This document shows, piece after piece, positions 43,797-57,581 of a DNA stretch of 64,000 bases (within the stretch, counting starts at the first letter, position 1; every line of letters begins with the position of its first letter). Source of the DNA: Poriferisodalis sp963663635 (GTDB taxonomy: Bacteria; Actinomycetota; Acidimicrobiia; Acidimicrobiales; Poriferisodalaceae). The notes beneath the pieces were generated by a model. The model did not search any database. It had not been told where the DNA came from and saw only the letters and a list, made by a program, of their open reading frames with translations. The translations under genes were made by a program, and so were the position numbers. Location: contig CAXXMY010000002.1 in the NCBI GenBank assembly GCA_963663635.2, positions 1-64,000 on the forward strand, given 5' to 3'.

Positions 43797-45103
43797 CAGG
43801 CGTCGGCGGCGAGGCGCAGGCCCGAGAAGTGCCAGCGGGTGTGCGGGTGGAAAAAGTTGCGGTACGTGGGCCGGATATGGCCCTCCGGCGTGGCACAGCA
43901 ACCGCCGCGCAGCACTATCTGGTTGATCATGAACTTGCCGTTGTATTCGCCGACCGCGCCGGGAGCGACGCGGAAGCCGGGATATGCGGTGTATGGGCTC
44001 GACGTCCACTCCCAGACGTCGCCGTACATCTGCTGAAGCTCAACCGGCTCGTTGCCAGAGGCCGTCGAGGGCCCCACACCCGGCACGGGATGCAGGCGGG
44101 CGCAGCTGCCGATGTTGCCCGTTCGCGGCAAGCCCGTCGCTGCGAGCTCCCATTCGAACTCGGTGGGGAGTCGAGCACCCGCCCAACGAGCGAACGCGTC
44201 GGCTTCGTAATACGACAGGTGGCAGACGGGCTCGGTGGGCACCACCGGCTTGATGCCCTCCAGCGTGAACACCTGCCAACCGTCGTCGTCGAGGTGCCAA
44301 TACGACGGTGCCTCCCAGCCGTGGGCCAATCGTTGGGCCCACCCGTCAGAGAGCCACAGCGTTGGCTGCCTGTAGCCGCCATCGGCGATGAACTCGAGCC
44401 ACTGAGCACACGTGACCGGGCGATCTGCCAGCCGGAACGGTCCGATGAGCGCTCGATGTCGAGGCCCTTCGTTGTCGAACGCGAACCCCGCGCCGTCATG
44501 ACCGACGGCAAACTCGCCGCCGTCGAAACCCGCCCAGCGGGTCTCGCTCGCGCAATTCACAGCGCCTTCGTCGGCACCGGTGAGTGAGGCAGGTGCCGCC
44601 CCGCCCGGCGCACGATACGCAGGCCACAGCGCCGGGTTGCGCGAAAGCACGTGCTTGATGTCCATGAGGATCAGCTCTTGGTGCTGCTGCTCGTGATGCA
44701 GACCGAGCGTCACGAGATCGGTGACCTCGCCGTCAAGCTCGAGGGTGAGCAATCGCTCCATCGCTTCGTCAACATGACGGCGATACGCAGACACCTCGGC
44801 ACACGACGGGCGGGACAGGTTGCCTCGCTCGGGCCGCGGATGCCGCTGGCCGATGGTCTCGTAGTACGAGTTGAACAAGAAACCGAACGCCGGGTCGTGC
44901 TCGGCATACCCGTCGAGATGCTGCTTGCACAGGAACGTCTCGAAGAACCACGTGACGTGCGCCCGGTGCCATTTAGTGGGGCTGACGTCGGGCATCGACT
45001 GGATGCACTGGTCCTCGTCGCTGAGCGGTGCGGTGAGCGCATCGGTGTGCGCTCGCACCGAGCGGTAGGCCTGGAACAGGCTCGAGGAGGAGTCGCTGGT
45101 CAT
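43796..45103 (-). CDS. egtB: Ergothioneine sulfoxide synthase
   Basis: 435 residues from ATG 45103. A DinB-like N-terminal domain carries the iron motif HEQQHQEL (HxxxHxE). A formylglycine-generating-enzyme-like C-terminal domain has ARWAGARLPTEFEWELAATG and GDVWEWTSSPY, ending in VLRGGCCATPEGHIRPTYRN. It couples hercynine to a thiol with O2. The egtA, egtC and egtE genes are not next to it, so the thiol donor cannot be told from context. Confidence 0.9.
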   Translation of the reverse strand: MTSDSSSSLFQAYRSVRAHTDALTAPLSDEDQCIQSMPDVSPTKWHRAHVTWFFETFLCKQHLDGYAEHDPAFGFLFNSYYETIGQRHPRPERGNLSRPSCAEVSAYRRHVDEAMERLLTLELDGEVTDLVTLGLHHEQQHQELILMDIKHVLSRNPALWPAYRAPGGAAPASLTGADEGAVNCASETRWAGFDGGEFAVGHDGAGFAFDNEGPRHRALIGPFRLADRPVTCAQWLEFIADGGYRQPTLWLSDGWAQRLAHGWEAPSYWHLDDDGWQVFTLEGIKPVVPTEPVCHLSYYEADAFARWAGARLPTEFEWELAATGLPRTGNIGSCARLHPVPGVGPSTASGNEPVELQQMYGDVWEWTSSPYTAYPGFRVAPGAVGEYNGKFMINQIVLRGGCCATPEGHIRPTYRNFFHPHTRWHFSGLRLAADA

Positions 45104-45215
45104 AGTGTTCGCCGCCAAGTGAGCTGGAGGGTAACTGCAACTCATGAATTCGTCGCATTTGTGTGATGGACGCGGCCTCATGCATCTCGCTGGGCGACGG
45201 CCGGAACTCACATAG

Positions 45216-45233
45216 GTCACGTGTTTGCGTGAC
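45216..45233. promoter_or_regulatory. Inverted repeat between egtBD and carboxylase genes
   Basis: GTCACG (45216-45221) and CGTGAC (45228-45233) form a 6 bp inverted repeat with a 6-base spacer. It lies in the 263 bp between the divergent egtB and carboxylase starts. It could be an operator for either side; short enough to be chance. Confidence 0.3.
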
Positions 45234-45366
45234 GCTCAATCGACGCGAACGAGGCTGTCTGCGGTAAACACGCAGAGCGCCACTTGCGCGCTCGTACATC
45301 CGCGGCTGTGCGGCGGACGGCCGCCACGGCTGGCAACAAAGACTGCGAACACGGAGACAGCATCAA

Positions 45367-48798
<3,432 letters not shown>

Positions 48799-48838
48799 TT
48801 CCGCGTGGCACGCCGGCTCCGGCCGGCGAGCGCAGCGG

Positions 48839-51388
48839 TCAGGTCAGGAGTTCAGCAACGGCAAGTTCCGCGATGCGGTCGCTGTCGTAGCCGAGCACCT
48901 CAGTGAGGATGTCGAAGGTGTGCTCGCCGAGCGTGGGGCCGCCGTGGCTCACCTGCGCTGGGGTACGCGACAGCCGGAAGCGAGATGCGTCGACGATGGT
49001 CGTGCCCTGCTTGGAGTGGGGAACCTCCACTTGCTGGCCCCGGTGGATGATCTGGGGATCCGCGGTGTACTCGGGCGAGTTCTGCACGATGTGCGCTGCC
49101 ACTCCCACGTCCTGCAAGCGGTACATCAGCGCCGTACCGTCGTGGCCGCGAGTCCACGCCGAGATCGCTGCATCGAGTTCGTCGTGGCGTTCGTGACGTT
49201 GTGCAGGCGTCAGTTCTGCGAGGTCGCCGCGTCCCATCTGCGCCGCCAGTGATTCCCACTGCACGTCATCGACACATGAGATGGCGATCCAGTTGTCGTC
49301 GTGGCTCTCAGTCGCTGCGGTCCGGTAGACGCCTTGTGGGGCGATGTGGCGGTCGCGATTTCCGGCGCGCTCTGCCACCCGGCCGTTGACCGTGCGGTCG
49401 AGCACCGCCGGGGCCAACAGGTGCAGTGCCGACTCGGCTTGGGAGAAGTCGATGTACTGGCCTTCTCCGGTCCGCCGCCGGTGCTCCAGTGCCCCCATCA
49501 CTGCGGCCACCAGCCACCTGGGCGACGTGTAGTCGGTATAGGCGCCGAACGGCCCGCACGGCGCGCGATCGGGCCAGCCGACCGGGTAGAAGAACCCCGA
49601 GATCGAGGCCGCCATCGTGCCGAAGCCGGCCAGCATCGCCAGCGGCCCGGTCTGGCCCATCAGACAGCTCGACGCCATGATCACGTCGGGCCGGCGCTGG
49701 TGCACCTGCTCCCAGCCCATCCCCCAGCCCGCCATGGCCTTGGGCGAGAACGATTCCACGATCACGTCCGCCCAGTCGATGAGATCCCAGATCACGTCGA
49801 GCGCCGCTGGCTTCGACATGTCCAGGCAGATGCCTCGCTTGCCGGCGTTCATGTTGTTGTAGAGCGCTGAGTACTCGGGATCGCCGATGTCGTCACGGAA
49901 CGGCTGCAGCGAGCGCGCCACCTCGAGACGGGTCTCGGACTCGACGCGGATGATGTCGGCGCCGTAGTCGGCGAGCACTCGCGCCGCTGCCGGTCCGGCC
50001 ATCGCCCACATGAAGTCGAGCACCTTGACGTTGGTGAGCGGCCGTGCCGTCGACGGGATCGGGCGAGCCACGTCCGCAGCCGTGACCTCGACGCGGTTTA
50101 CCTTCGGTTCGGACGCAACCTCGGCCAAGACCTCGTCAGTGTGCTCGCCCAGCCGGGGCGGGGGGCCGAGCGCCCGCAACGGGGCAGCACTGAACTTTGC
50201 GTACTGGCCGGGGTACGTGACCTCCTGCGCATCTGCGTCGCCGAGGCGCTGGGTGACCGTCTCCCAGTAGTTGCGAGCGGCAAGCTGATGGGAGTCGACG
50301 ACTTCGGCCGCAGTCCACACCGGCGTGATCAAGACCCGACGCGTCATCGCTGCGTCGAGCAATTCGGCCTTCGTCTTCGTGGCGAAGAACTCGGCCAGGA
50401 TGCCTTTCAGCCGCTCGTATTCCGAGACTGGCTCGCGGCCGTCGAGCAGCATCATGGCGTACTCGGTCCAGTTCTTGTCCCGGGAGGCCTCGTCGCAGAA
50501 GCCCTCCTCGTACACCCAGTCCATGAGGCTCTGCGTGAAAGCTCGGAATCCCGGCCCGAACAGGAACGTCACCGACGCGTGGCCGTCGGCGCACGGCCAC
50601 ATGAGCTGAATCTGCAGGCCCTCGACGATGACTCCGCCAGCGCTTCGCACCGGTGGCGTTGCGCCGATCGGCGTCGAGAGCGCATAGGACTGGCATGCCT
50701 GGTTCATGCTCTGCACAGCCGACATGTCGACGTGCTGTCCAAGACCCGAGCGGGTCTGGCGCTCCCACAGGGCGATGAGCGCCGCCCCTGCGGCTTCTGA
50801 CGCGGCATTGTGGAACGCCTGCGGGTACAGCCCTCCGGTGCGCAGCGGCGGCCGGTCGATGTCGCCGGTCATTGCCATGTTGACCGCGGCAGCTTGCAGC
50901 GTGAGATCCGATGCCTCCCAGTGCGCCTTGGGGCCGTCGCCGCCGAACGGCGTGATCGACACGTACACCAGCGCCGGGTTGATCTCGGCCAGCGCTTCGT
51001 AGCCCAGACCGAGGCCGTCCATCACGCCCGCTCCGGCCGACTCGATCAAAATGTCAGCGGCCGCCGCCAGGGCTCCCAGCCGGTCGGCGCCCTCGGCGGT
51101 GCGCAGGTCGGCCACGACGCTGCGCTTGCCGCGGTTGTAGGCCCAGTGGTGCAGCGAACGTTCTGGGTCCTCGACATCGCCCGCGAAGGGTGCCAGGCGG
51201 CGGGCGTTGGAGCCTTCGGGCGGTTCGATCGCGATGACGTCCGCACCCATCTGAGCGAGGATCGCCCCAGTGAGGTGACCCCGCTCGTCGGTGAGGTCGA
51301 GCACCCGGTAGGGACTCAACAGCGAATCGCCGCCGGCGTCGTGAACGGTTGCATCTGCGGACGGAGGGGCGCTGTCGGCATCAGGCAT
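48839..51388 (-). CDS. Double-domain CaiB/BaiF CoA-transferase, paralogue 1
   Basis: About 849 residues, twice the usual CaiB length. Two class III CoA-transferase domains lie in tandem: domain 1 from YRVLDLTDERGHLTGAILAQ, domain 2 from VKVLDFMWAMAGPAAARVLA (about residue 450). Domain 2 keeps the usual RVLADYGADIIRVES segment and AGKRGICLDMSKPAALDVIW. CaiB enzymes are interlocked dimers, so a fused pair could make an internal heterodimer. It lies 73% head-to-tail with a close paralogue upstream in sequence order (51468-54056). The ATG at 51388 is chosen over a GTG two codons earlier. Confidence 0.85.
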   Translation of the reverse strand: MPDADSAPPSADATVHDAGGDSLLSPYRVLDLTDERGHLTGAILAQMGADVIAIEPPEGSNARRLAPFAGDVEDPERSLHHWAYNRGKRSVVADLRTAEGADRLGALAAAADILIESAGAGVMDGLGLGYEALAEINPALVYVSITPFGGDGPKAHWEASDLTLQAAAVNMAMTGDIDRPPLRTGGLYPQAFHNAASEAAGAALIALWERQTRSGLGQHVDMSAVQSMNQACQSYALSTPIGATPPVRSAGGVIVEGLQIQLMWPCADGHASVTFLFGPGFRAFTQSLMDWVYEEGFCDEASRDKNWTEYAMMLLDGREPVSEYERLKGILAEFFATKTKAELLDAAMTRRVLITPVWTAAEVVDSHQLAARNYWETVTQRLGDADAQEVTYPGQYAKFSAAPLRALGPPPRLGEHTDEVLAEVASEPKVNRVEVTAADVARPIPSTARPLTNVKVLDFMWAMAGPAAARVLADYGADIIRVESETRLEVARSLQPFRDDIGDPEYSALYNNMNAGKRGICLDMSKPAALDVIWDLIDWADVIVESFSPKAMAGWGMGWEQVHQRRPDVIMASSCLMGQTGPLAMLAGFGTMAASISGFFYPVGWPDRAPCGPFGAYTDYTSPRWLVAAVMGALEHRRRTGEGQYIDFSQAESALHLLAPAVLDRTVNGRVAERAGNRDRHIAPQGVYRTAATESHDDNWIAISCVDDVQWESLAAQMGRGDLAELTPAQRHERHDELDAAISAWTRGHDGTALMYRLQDVGVAAHIVQNSPEYTADPQIIHRGQQVEVPHSKQGTTIVDASRFRLSRTPAQVSHGGPTLGEHTFDILTEVLGYDSDRIAELAVAELLT

Positions 51389-51467
51389 TCGCACATTTCA
51401 GCACGAGCCGAGACACCCGTCCGCAGCACACCGCCTCGCGGTTGCGCTGGCGCTGTGTTCTGCGGCG

Positions 51468-54056
51468 CTACTCCAGCAGTTCCGCCACTGCCAATTCGGC
51501 GATGCGGTCGCTGTCGTAGGAGAGGGTGTCGGTCAGCACTTCGAACGTGTGCTCGCCGAGGGTGGGGCCGCCATAGGTCACCTGCGCAGGCGTGCGCGAC
51601 AGCACGAAGCGGGAGTTCTCGACTGTTGTCGTGCCCTGCTTGCCGTGGCCCACCTCGACGAGATGCCGGCGGTGCACGATCTGCGGATCGATGGTGAACT
51701 CCGGCGAGTTCTGCACAATGTGGGCTGCAACGCCGGCCGCTTGCAGCTCGGCCATCAGCTCGTAGCCGTCGCGGCCCCGGGTCCACGCCGAGATGATCTC
51801 GTCGAGCTCGTCGTGGCGTGCATGGCATTCGGCGACGCTCAGCGAGGCCAGTTCGCTGCGGCCCATCGCCCCCGCCAGCACCACCCATTGGCCGTCGTTC
51901 GCGCATGAGATGGCGATCCAGTTGTCGTCGTGATCGTCGCCAGCGGAACTGCCCGCGGCGGTCTGGTAGGCGCCCTGGGGCGCGATCGCCATGTCGCGGT
52001 TGCCGGCGGCCTCCCAGATGCGCCCATTTGTGGTGCGCTCAAGCAGTGCCGGTGCCATCAGGTGCAGCGCTGCCTCGGCCTGCGACATGTCGACGTATTG
52101 GCCCCGGCCAGTCTGACGGCGGTGCTCCAGCGCCCCCATCACCGCAGCCACGAGCCAACGCGGCGACGTGTAGTCGGTGTAGGCAGCGAACGGCCCAGCC
52201 GGTGCCCGATCGGGCCAACCGACCGGGTAGAAGAATCCGGAGATCGCCGCGGCCATGGTGCCGAAGCCGGCCAGCATCGAGAGGGGCCCGGTCTGGCCCA
52301 TGAGGCAGCTCGAGGCCATTACCACGTCGGGCCGCCGCTGGTGCACTTGCTCCCAGCCCATGCCCCAGCCCGCCATGGCCTTGGGCGAGAACGACTCCAG
52401 GATCACGTCGGCCCAGTCGATGAGATCCCAGATGACCTCGAGCGCTTCGGGTTTGGACATGTCGAGCGCCAGGCCGCGCTTGCCGGCGTTCAGGTTGCTG
52501 AACAGGCCAGCACCGTCCGGGTCGCCGACATCGTTGTGGAACGGCTGGATCGAGCGCACCGCATCGAGTTTGTTGGCCGACTCGACACGGATGATGTCAG
52601 CGCCGTAGTCGGCCAGCACTCTGGACGCCGCGGGGCCGGCCATGGCCCACATGAAGTCCAGCACCTTGACGCCTTCGAGCGGCGGCGACGTGATCGAGGC
52701 GGGATCGGCGACATCACGCACCGAGACCGGAACGGCCGGTGTTCGGGCGGCACCCGCAGCGTCGAGCTCGGCCAGCACCTCCGCGGTGTGCTCGCCGAGT
52801 CTCGGGGGGCGGCCCAGTTGCACCAGCGCAGATTCGCTGAACTTCGCGAAGGCTCCCGGATAGCGCACCGCTGCTGGATCGAATGAGCCCGCTCCGACGT
52901 CGGACACGACATCGCTGTGGTCGACGTCCTCCCAATACTCGCGGAACGCCAGCTGCTCGCTGTCGCACACCTCGCCCGTCGTCCACACCGGGGTGATGAG
53001 CACCCGTCGCGTCATGGCCGCATCCAGCAGTTCAGTCTTCGTCTTGGTGGCGAAGAAGTCGGCCAGGATGCCCTTCAGCCGTTCGTATTCCGACACGGGT
53101 TCGCGACCGTCGAGCAGCATGATGGCGTACTCGGCCCAGTTCTTGTCCCGAGTGGCCTCGTCACAGAAACCCTCCTCGTGCACCCATGCCATGAGGTTCC
53201 GGGTGAAGGCGCTGAATCCGGGCCCGAACAGGAACGTGACTGAGGCATGGCCGTCGGCGCACGGCCACATGAGCTGAATGTCGATCCCCTGCAGGCTGGC
53301 GCCGCCGGCGATCCGCTGGGTCACGGAGGCGTTCAGCGACGTGTTGAGCGTCGACGACATGCATGCCTGGCTCATCGACTGCTGCGCGGACGTGTCGACG
53401 TGCTGGCCGAGACCTGACCGGGTCTGGCGATCCCACAACGCAATGAGTGCGGCACCGGCTCCCTCAGAGGCTGCGTTGTGCATCGCCTGCGGGAGCGTGC
53501 CGCCGGCGCGCAACGGAGATCTGTCCTTGTCGCCGGTGATGGCCATGTTCACCGCTGAGGCCTGAAGCGCCAGATCCGACACGGCCCAGTTGGCCTTTGG
53601 TCCGTCGCTGCCGAACGCAGTGATCGAGACGTGGATGAGCGCAGGGTTCAGCGCTGCGAGCTCGTCTCGCCCCATGCCCATCGCCTCCATTTCGCCAGGC
53701 TCGAACGACTCGAACACAACGTCCGCTCCCGCGATGAGCGACTTGACTCGCTCGACGTCGTCCGCGCTGCCGAGGTCGAGCACCACACTGCGCTTGCCGC
53801 GGTTGTAGGACCAGTGGTGCAGCGAGCGCTCGGGGTGCTCGACATCGCCCGCGAAGGGCCGGAGTCGTCGGGCCGGCGAGCCCTCTGGCGGTTCGATCGC
53901 AATCACGTCGGCGCCCATCTGCGCCCAGATCGCCGCAGCCAGATGTCCCCGCTCGTCGGTCAGGTCGATGACGCGGTAGTCCCAGAGCACGGAGCCCCCG
54001 TCGCTCGTGCCGCCCGCTGATGCCGTATGTGCCTGCTCCCCGGATGCCTCGCTCAT
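51468..54056 (-). CDS. Double-domain CaiB/BaiF CoA-transferase, paralogue 2
   Basis: About 862 residues with the same two-domain plan: YRVIDLTDERGHLAAAIWAQ in domain 1 and VKVLDFMWAMAGPAASRVLA in domain 2. Long stretches are identical to paralogue 1, for example VHQRRPDVVMASSCLMGQTG with a single change. Both genes are preceded by the same CGTGCTGAAATGTG sequence, so the duplication included the 5' leader. The pair is transcribed towards the carboxylase gene, from which it is convergent. Substrate unknown. Confidence 0.85.
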   Translation of the reverse strand: MSEASGEQAHTASAGGTSDGGSVLWDYRVIDLTDERGHLAAAIWAQMGADVIAIEPPEGSPARRLRPFAGDVEHPERSLHHWSYNRGKRSVVLDLGSADDVERVKSLIAGADVVFESFEPGEMEAMGMGRDELAALNPALIHVSITAFGSDGPKANWAVSDLALQASAVNMAITGDKDRSPLRAGGTLPQAMHNAASEGAGAALIALWDRQTRSGLGQHVDTSAQQSMSQACMSSTLNTSLNASVTQRIAGGASLQGIDIQLMWPCADGHASVTFLFGPGFSAFTRNLMAWVHEEGFCDEATRDKNWAEYAIMLLDGREPVSEYERLKGILADFFATKTKTELLDAAMTRRVLITPVWTTGEVCDSEQLAFREYWEDVDHSDVVSDVGAGSFDPAAVRYPGAFAKFSESALVQLGRPPRLGEHTAEVLAELDAAGAARTPAVPVSVRDVADPASITSPPLEGVKVLDFMWAMAGPAASRVLADYGADIIRVESANKLDAVRSIQPFHNDVGDPDGAGLFSNLNAGKRGLALDMSKPEALEVIWDLIDWADVILESFSPKAMAGWGMGWEQVHQRRPDVVMASSCLMGQTGPLSMLAGFGTMAAAISGFFYPVGWPDRAPAGPFAAYTDYTSPRWLVAAVMGALEHRRQTGRGQYVDMSQAEAALHLMAPALLERTTNGRIWEAAGNRDMAIAPQGAYQTAAGSSAGDDHDDNWIAISCANDGQWVVLAGAMGRSELASLSVAECHARHDELDEIISAWTRGRDGYELMAELQAAGVAAHIVQNSPEFTIDPQIVHRRHLVEVGHGKQGTTTVENSRFVLSRTPAQVTYGGPTLGEHTFEVLTDTLSYDSDRIAELAVAELLE

Positions 54057-54151
54057 GGGCACATTTCAGCACGTCCGCTACAGGCCACTTGCCGCTGTCA
54101 CGTCGGTCGCGTCAAGCGAGGCGTCGCTGGGGCGCGATCGTGCCGCGAGGG

Positions 54152-55159
54152 CTATCCCAGCGGGGACGATCGGCCGCGGCCCACGAGGTCTGAGTACATG
54201 AGGACGTATGCGATGGTCGTCAAAGCACCCACGATCGGGCCGAACAGGACGTTCACGATGAAGCTGCCGTAGGCATAGGGCAGCGCAAACATGCTGAACC
54301 CAAGCACCCACAGAACCCCGGTGGACATGACCATGACCATCGCCGAGCGTCCCCAGGTGCCCGGCATCGCACGCCTCATCAGCTCCCACCAGCGACCGGG
54401 CGATGGGAAACCAGGTTCGACATACGCCATGGTGAAATGCAATTGGATCAGTGGCACGAACAGCAGGAGCACGCCCAAGAGCCCCGCTACGAACGCGACC
54501 GTCAAGATCACTCCGAGCGCCAGATGGATGCTGTAGCCGATGACGAGGGCGATCGCCACGACGAACACCGCCGCAGCGAGCGCAACGACGTAGACGACGC
54601 CGAGCAGCAACAGCTTCGGAACCCGAACGAGGCCGGTCAGCAAGGCGCGACTCACCACCGTCGGACGGCCCTCGACATCGTCGAGGGCGACCAGCGCGAA
54701 TGCGACTGTGGGGACCCAACTCAACAGCGAGACGAGCAGCCCAAGGAAAAAGAGTGCAACGCCGCGGCCGACGCGGTCGCTGTCGACGGAATCGACCCAG
54801 TCGGCGAACGCATCGTCTGATGCGTCGGTGACGTCGTCCGCCTCCGTCGAATCGACGGTCAACGCCTCGAATTCGTCGGTGGCGACCAGTTCGTCGGACA
54901 AAATGTTGCCGCCGAGGGTGAACAGCACCAGAGAGAGCACCGAGATCGCGGCCAGGACGATGGCGATGACGGCAAGATCTCGCCACCGCCGGCCCACCAG
55001 GTTGAACGTGTCATTGAACAGGACGGGAATACGCCGGTGGGGTGATGGCATTCTGCCGGACATATCACCGCCGCTGGGCGGCAGTGCATGGTCAGGCGGC
55101 CCATTCTCGCCCTCAGGCGGCATCGCCGGTCGGGGGCGCCCACTGTCACCGTCGGCCAC
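54152..55159 (-). CDS. Multi-pass membrane protein, type 1
   Basis: The protein has 335 residues. The N-terminus (1-40) is Pro/Gly-rich and cytosolic-looking, then about six hydrophobic helices with an acidic, Asp-rich loop (ATDEFEALTVDSTEADDVTD). The motif MAYVEPGFPSPGRWWELMRR is followed by TIAYVLMYSDLVGRG at the end, shared with 60260. No family is recognised with certainty; it resembles the membrane domain found next to glycerophosphodiesterases. It pairs with the type 2 gene just upstream. Confidence 0.7.
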   Translation of the reverse strand: MADGDSGRPRPAMPPEGENGPPDHALPPSGGDMSGRMPSPHRRIPVLFNDTFNLVGRRWRDLAVIAIVLAAISVLSLVLFTLGGNILSDELVATDEFEALTVDSTEADDVTDASDDAFADWVDSVDSDRVGRGVALFFLGLLVSLLSWVPTVAFALVALDDVEGRPTVVSRALLTGLVRVPKLLLLGVVYVVALAAAVFVVAIALVIGYSIHLALGVILTVAFVAGLLGVLLLFVPLIQLHFTMAYVEPGFPSPGRWWELMRRAMPGTWGRSAMVMVMSTGVLWVLGFSMFALPYAYGSFIVNVLFGPIVGALTTIAYVLMYSDLVGRGRSSPLG

Positions 55160-55168
55160 GGCGTGAGG

Positions 55169-56006
55169 CTACGACGGCACGGTCTGACCTGACTGCCACT
55201 GTTGCCATCGCTGCCATCGATCCTGATGCGGTGCCGACGGTTCTGCGCTCACTGCCGCGAGATCGACGTACATCAGCGTGTACGCGACCACGATGATCAT
55301 GTGCCCGAGTGGGCCGATCGTGACCTGCATCCCGAGAACCGCGAGCGACCACGGCTCGGGCTCGACGAATTCAAAGATCAAATAGACCCCGACGCTGATC
55401 GCGTGCAGCAACAAGATTCGCCAGAGCGTCGTGAATCCATTGCCTCGGACCAGCTCCCGGACTCGCCGAAAGCGGGGCCAGGAGTCCTCCAGACGGGCGG
55501 CGGAAAGGAAGAGGTTTCCCCACGGCAGCGAGTACGCAACCAATCCGGCGGCGAAGTGCGAATCGCAACGCCTGCGGGGCCGTCCGGCGCTGTCCGTACG
55601 TGTCCTGCGCGACGACAAACGCTGTCGCGGTCCACTGAAGCGACCGGCCCAGGAGGCCTACCAGCGTCGCTAGCAGCACCACTCCCAGCCACCGCGTCCT
55701 GCCGAACGCGTCATCGTCCAGCCATGTGATCACCGTGTGCTTGTACAGCACCCAATTCAGGGCCACTGCGACCGACGACGGGATGACGAGCGCGCCCAGA
55801 ACGACCGGTCGACGAGCCACGATTCTGCCTGTGTCGCGCACGAGCGACCACACCGTCCGGTGCCGTCGGGACAGCGAAGTCCGGGGTGTGAATTGGGGCT
55901 CTGGAGGCTCCGAGGGCGCGGAACCCTCGGTGGCTGTCGGCTCAACCGCCTGCGGGATCAGGCGCGGGATTCGCCGGATTGTCGGCGGCGGCTCCCGATC
56001 AGGCAC
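55169..56006 (-). pseudogene. Multi-pass membrane protein, type 2, frameshifted
   Basis: It starts MPDREPPPTIRRIPRLIPQA, followed by helices LGALVIPSSVAVALNWVLY and WLGVVLLATLVGLLGRSLQW. At about 55545-55560 the frame shifts by one base: QALRFAL continues as AAGLVAYSLPWGNLFLSAAR in the other frame, ending in VAYTLMYVDLAAVSAEP. Repaired length is about 278 residues. It is the same type as 61211. The stop lies 10 bp upstream of the type 1 start. Confidence 0.7.
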
Positions 56007-56078
56007 GCGGCGAAGCTAGCGGCCACGTCTGTGGGGGCACGGGCGCAGCGATGGCGCTCGCGAGACCGGGCCGAGCTA

Positions 56079-56535
56079 TCAGAGGCTTTCGAGGCGACCA
56101 ACCCAATCATTGAAGCGCGGACAAGCGGCGCGGATTTGCGTGAGGCCGATCGCCTTCGCAACTACCGGACCCTGAAGCCGCTTGCGGTAACGCGGTATGG
56201 CCATTTCGATTCGCTTGCTCGGCGCAGTGGCGGGATCGTCGTTGATGTCCTCGGGGGTCGAGAACCCCCCAGCGATCGCTGCGAGCGCCGTCAGCGCTTC
56301 AGGTGCAAGACCTGGCAAGACGCTGAACGAACCAGGTTGCGAAAAGAGCAGCGCCTCGAATTCGAACAGTTGAACGTAGGCGAACTGAGGCACGAGACGG
56401 GCAGGCCGGCGAGAGAAGCTCCCGACAGCTGTGTCAATCCGCTTCTCAAGACTTTCAACCGTCTCGCCGGGATGCTTTACCGCGGAAGCCGTAGAAATCC
56501 ACCAAGGAAGTCACGGCATCGTGACTCAGTGAGAC
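56079..56535 (-). pseudogene. DUF4276 protein, 3' part beyond IS30
   Basis: The minus strand after the IS30 end reads VSLSHDAVTSLVDFYGF, then one frame over ETVESLEKRIDTAVGSFSRR and FAYVQLFEFEALLFSQPGSF, ending IGLTQIRAACPRFNDWVGRL. These are the middle and C-terminal motifs of DUF4276. A one-base shift lies near 56465-56475 in addition to the IS30 insertion. The 5' part is at 57582-57749. Confidence 0.75.
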
Positions 56536-57581
56536 GGCAAGCTCTACCGGTGGTTGCAAGTGAGTTGAGTGTAGATGTCGTGTGCTGATGCCCAGTGGTG
56601 GAGTCGGCGGGGCATGTGGTTGAGTTTGTCCTCGATGACCGAGAGCCGCAGCTGCGCGATGTCGAGGCTGGTGCCTTTGGGGAGCCATCGGCGCAGCAGC
56701 GCGTTGGTCTGCTCGTTGGTGGGTCGCTGCCACGGCGAGCGCGGCTCGCAGAAGAACACCTCGATGCCGAGCGCGGCCTCGATGTCGGCCCAGCGGGCCA
56801 TCTCGCGGCCTTGGTCCCAGGTGAGGCTGCGCACGAGCCGGGCGGGCTGGCGGCCCAGCGCCGCGGCGGCGACCTGGGGCGCGCCGTAGCCGTCGGGCAG
56901 CGCTGCGGTGACCGTGTAGCGGCTGGTGCGCTCGGCGAGGGTGACCGCGGCGGTGAGGTTCGCTTTGCCGACGATGAGGTCGCGTTCCCAGTGGCCGGGC
57001 TCTATACGGTCCTCGACGTCGTCGGGCCGGTCGGCTATCGGCCGGTATTCCCCCAGCGGGCTGGGCTTTTGGGCCTGCGCGACACTGCGCGGCCGACGGC
57101 GCCGGCAGCGCCGCGGCAGCTTCGCCCAGGTGCCGGCGGGCAGGCCGCTGCGCGCGTCGTTCGCGTAGCACGCCCGATAGATCGTCTCCGCGCACACGCT
57201 CATGCCCGCCTCGCGCAGGTCCGCCGCGGTCGCGTGCGGGGACCAGCGCAGCTTCAAGCGCTCATCGACCGCGGCGGCCAGCACCCGATCGACCGCCAGC
57301 TTGGGCGTTCGCTCTCGTCGCGCCCTCGCGCATGCCCACGCGTGCGCCCAGCGGGCGTCATAGCCCGCCCGCCCGGCGCAGCGGGCCAGCTCGCGATGCA
57401 CCGTGGACCGATCACGGCCCAGCCGCTGCGCTACGTCCGCGACGCTGCGGCCCGTCCCGAGCGACGACTCGATGAACACCCGCTCATCCAAGCTGCCATA
57501 CTGGACACCTCCATCGGTCGGTCGCATGTGTTCGCAACGGTCATCATGACCGTTCACTTGCAACCACCGATGGAGTTCGCC
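56536..57581 (-). mobile_element. IS30-family element, copy C
   Basis: A complete unit of 1,046 bp with the imperfect inverted repeat GGCAAGCTCTACCGGTGG and GGCGAACTCCATCGGTGG, each followed by TTGCAAGTGA. It carries two uninterrupted copies of the IS110 target TTGCAACCACCG, which makes it the natural comparison for 111-4095. It is inserted in the DUF4276 gene. Confidence 0.9.
56544..57527 (-). CDS. IS30-family transposase (copy C)
   Basis: 327 residues from ATG 57527 (MRPTDGGVQYGSLDERVFIE). A 10 bp deletion relative to copy A removes the usual MAARLSL start from frame, but an upstream ATG keeps the frame open. HTH AQRLGRDRSTVHRELARC, then EPGHWERDLIVGKANL, SLTWDQGREMARWADIEAAL and NEQTNALLRRWLPKGTSLDI give the DDE domain. 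The stop TAG lies inside the right repeat. It may be functional. Confidence 0.85.
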   Translation of the reverse strand: MRPTDGGVQYGSLDERVFIESSLGTGRSVADVAQRLGRDRSTVHRELARCAGRAGYDARWAHAWACARARRERTPKLAVDRVLAAAVDERLKLRWSPHATAADLREAGMSVCAETIYRACYANDARSGLPAGTWAKLPRRCRRRRPRSVAQAQKPSPLGEYRPIADRPDDVEDRIEPGHWERDLIVGKANLTAAVTLAERTSRYTVTAALPDGYGAPQVAAAALGRQPARLVRSLTWDQGREMARWADIEAALGIEVFFCEPRSPWQRPTNEQTNALLRRWLPKGTSLDIAQLRLSVIEDKLNHMPRRLHHWASAHDIYTQLTCNHR

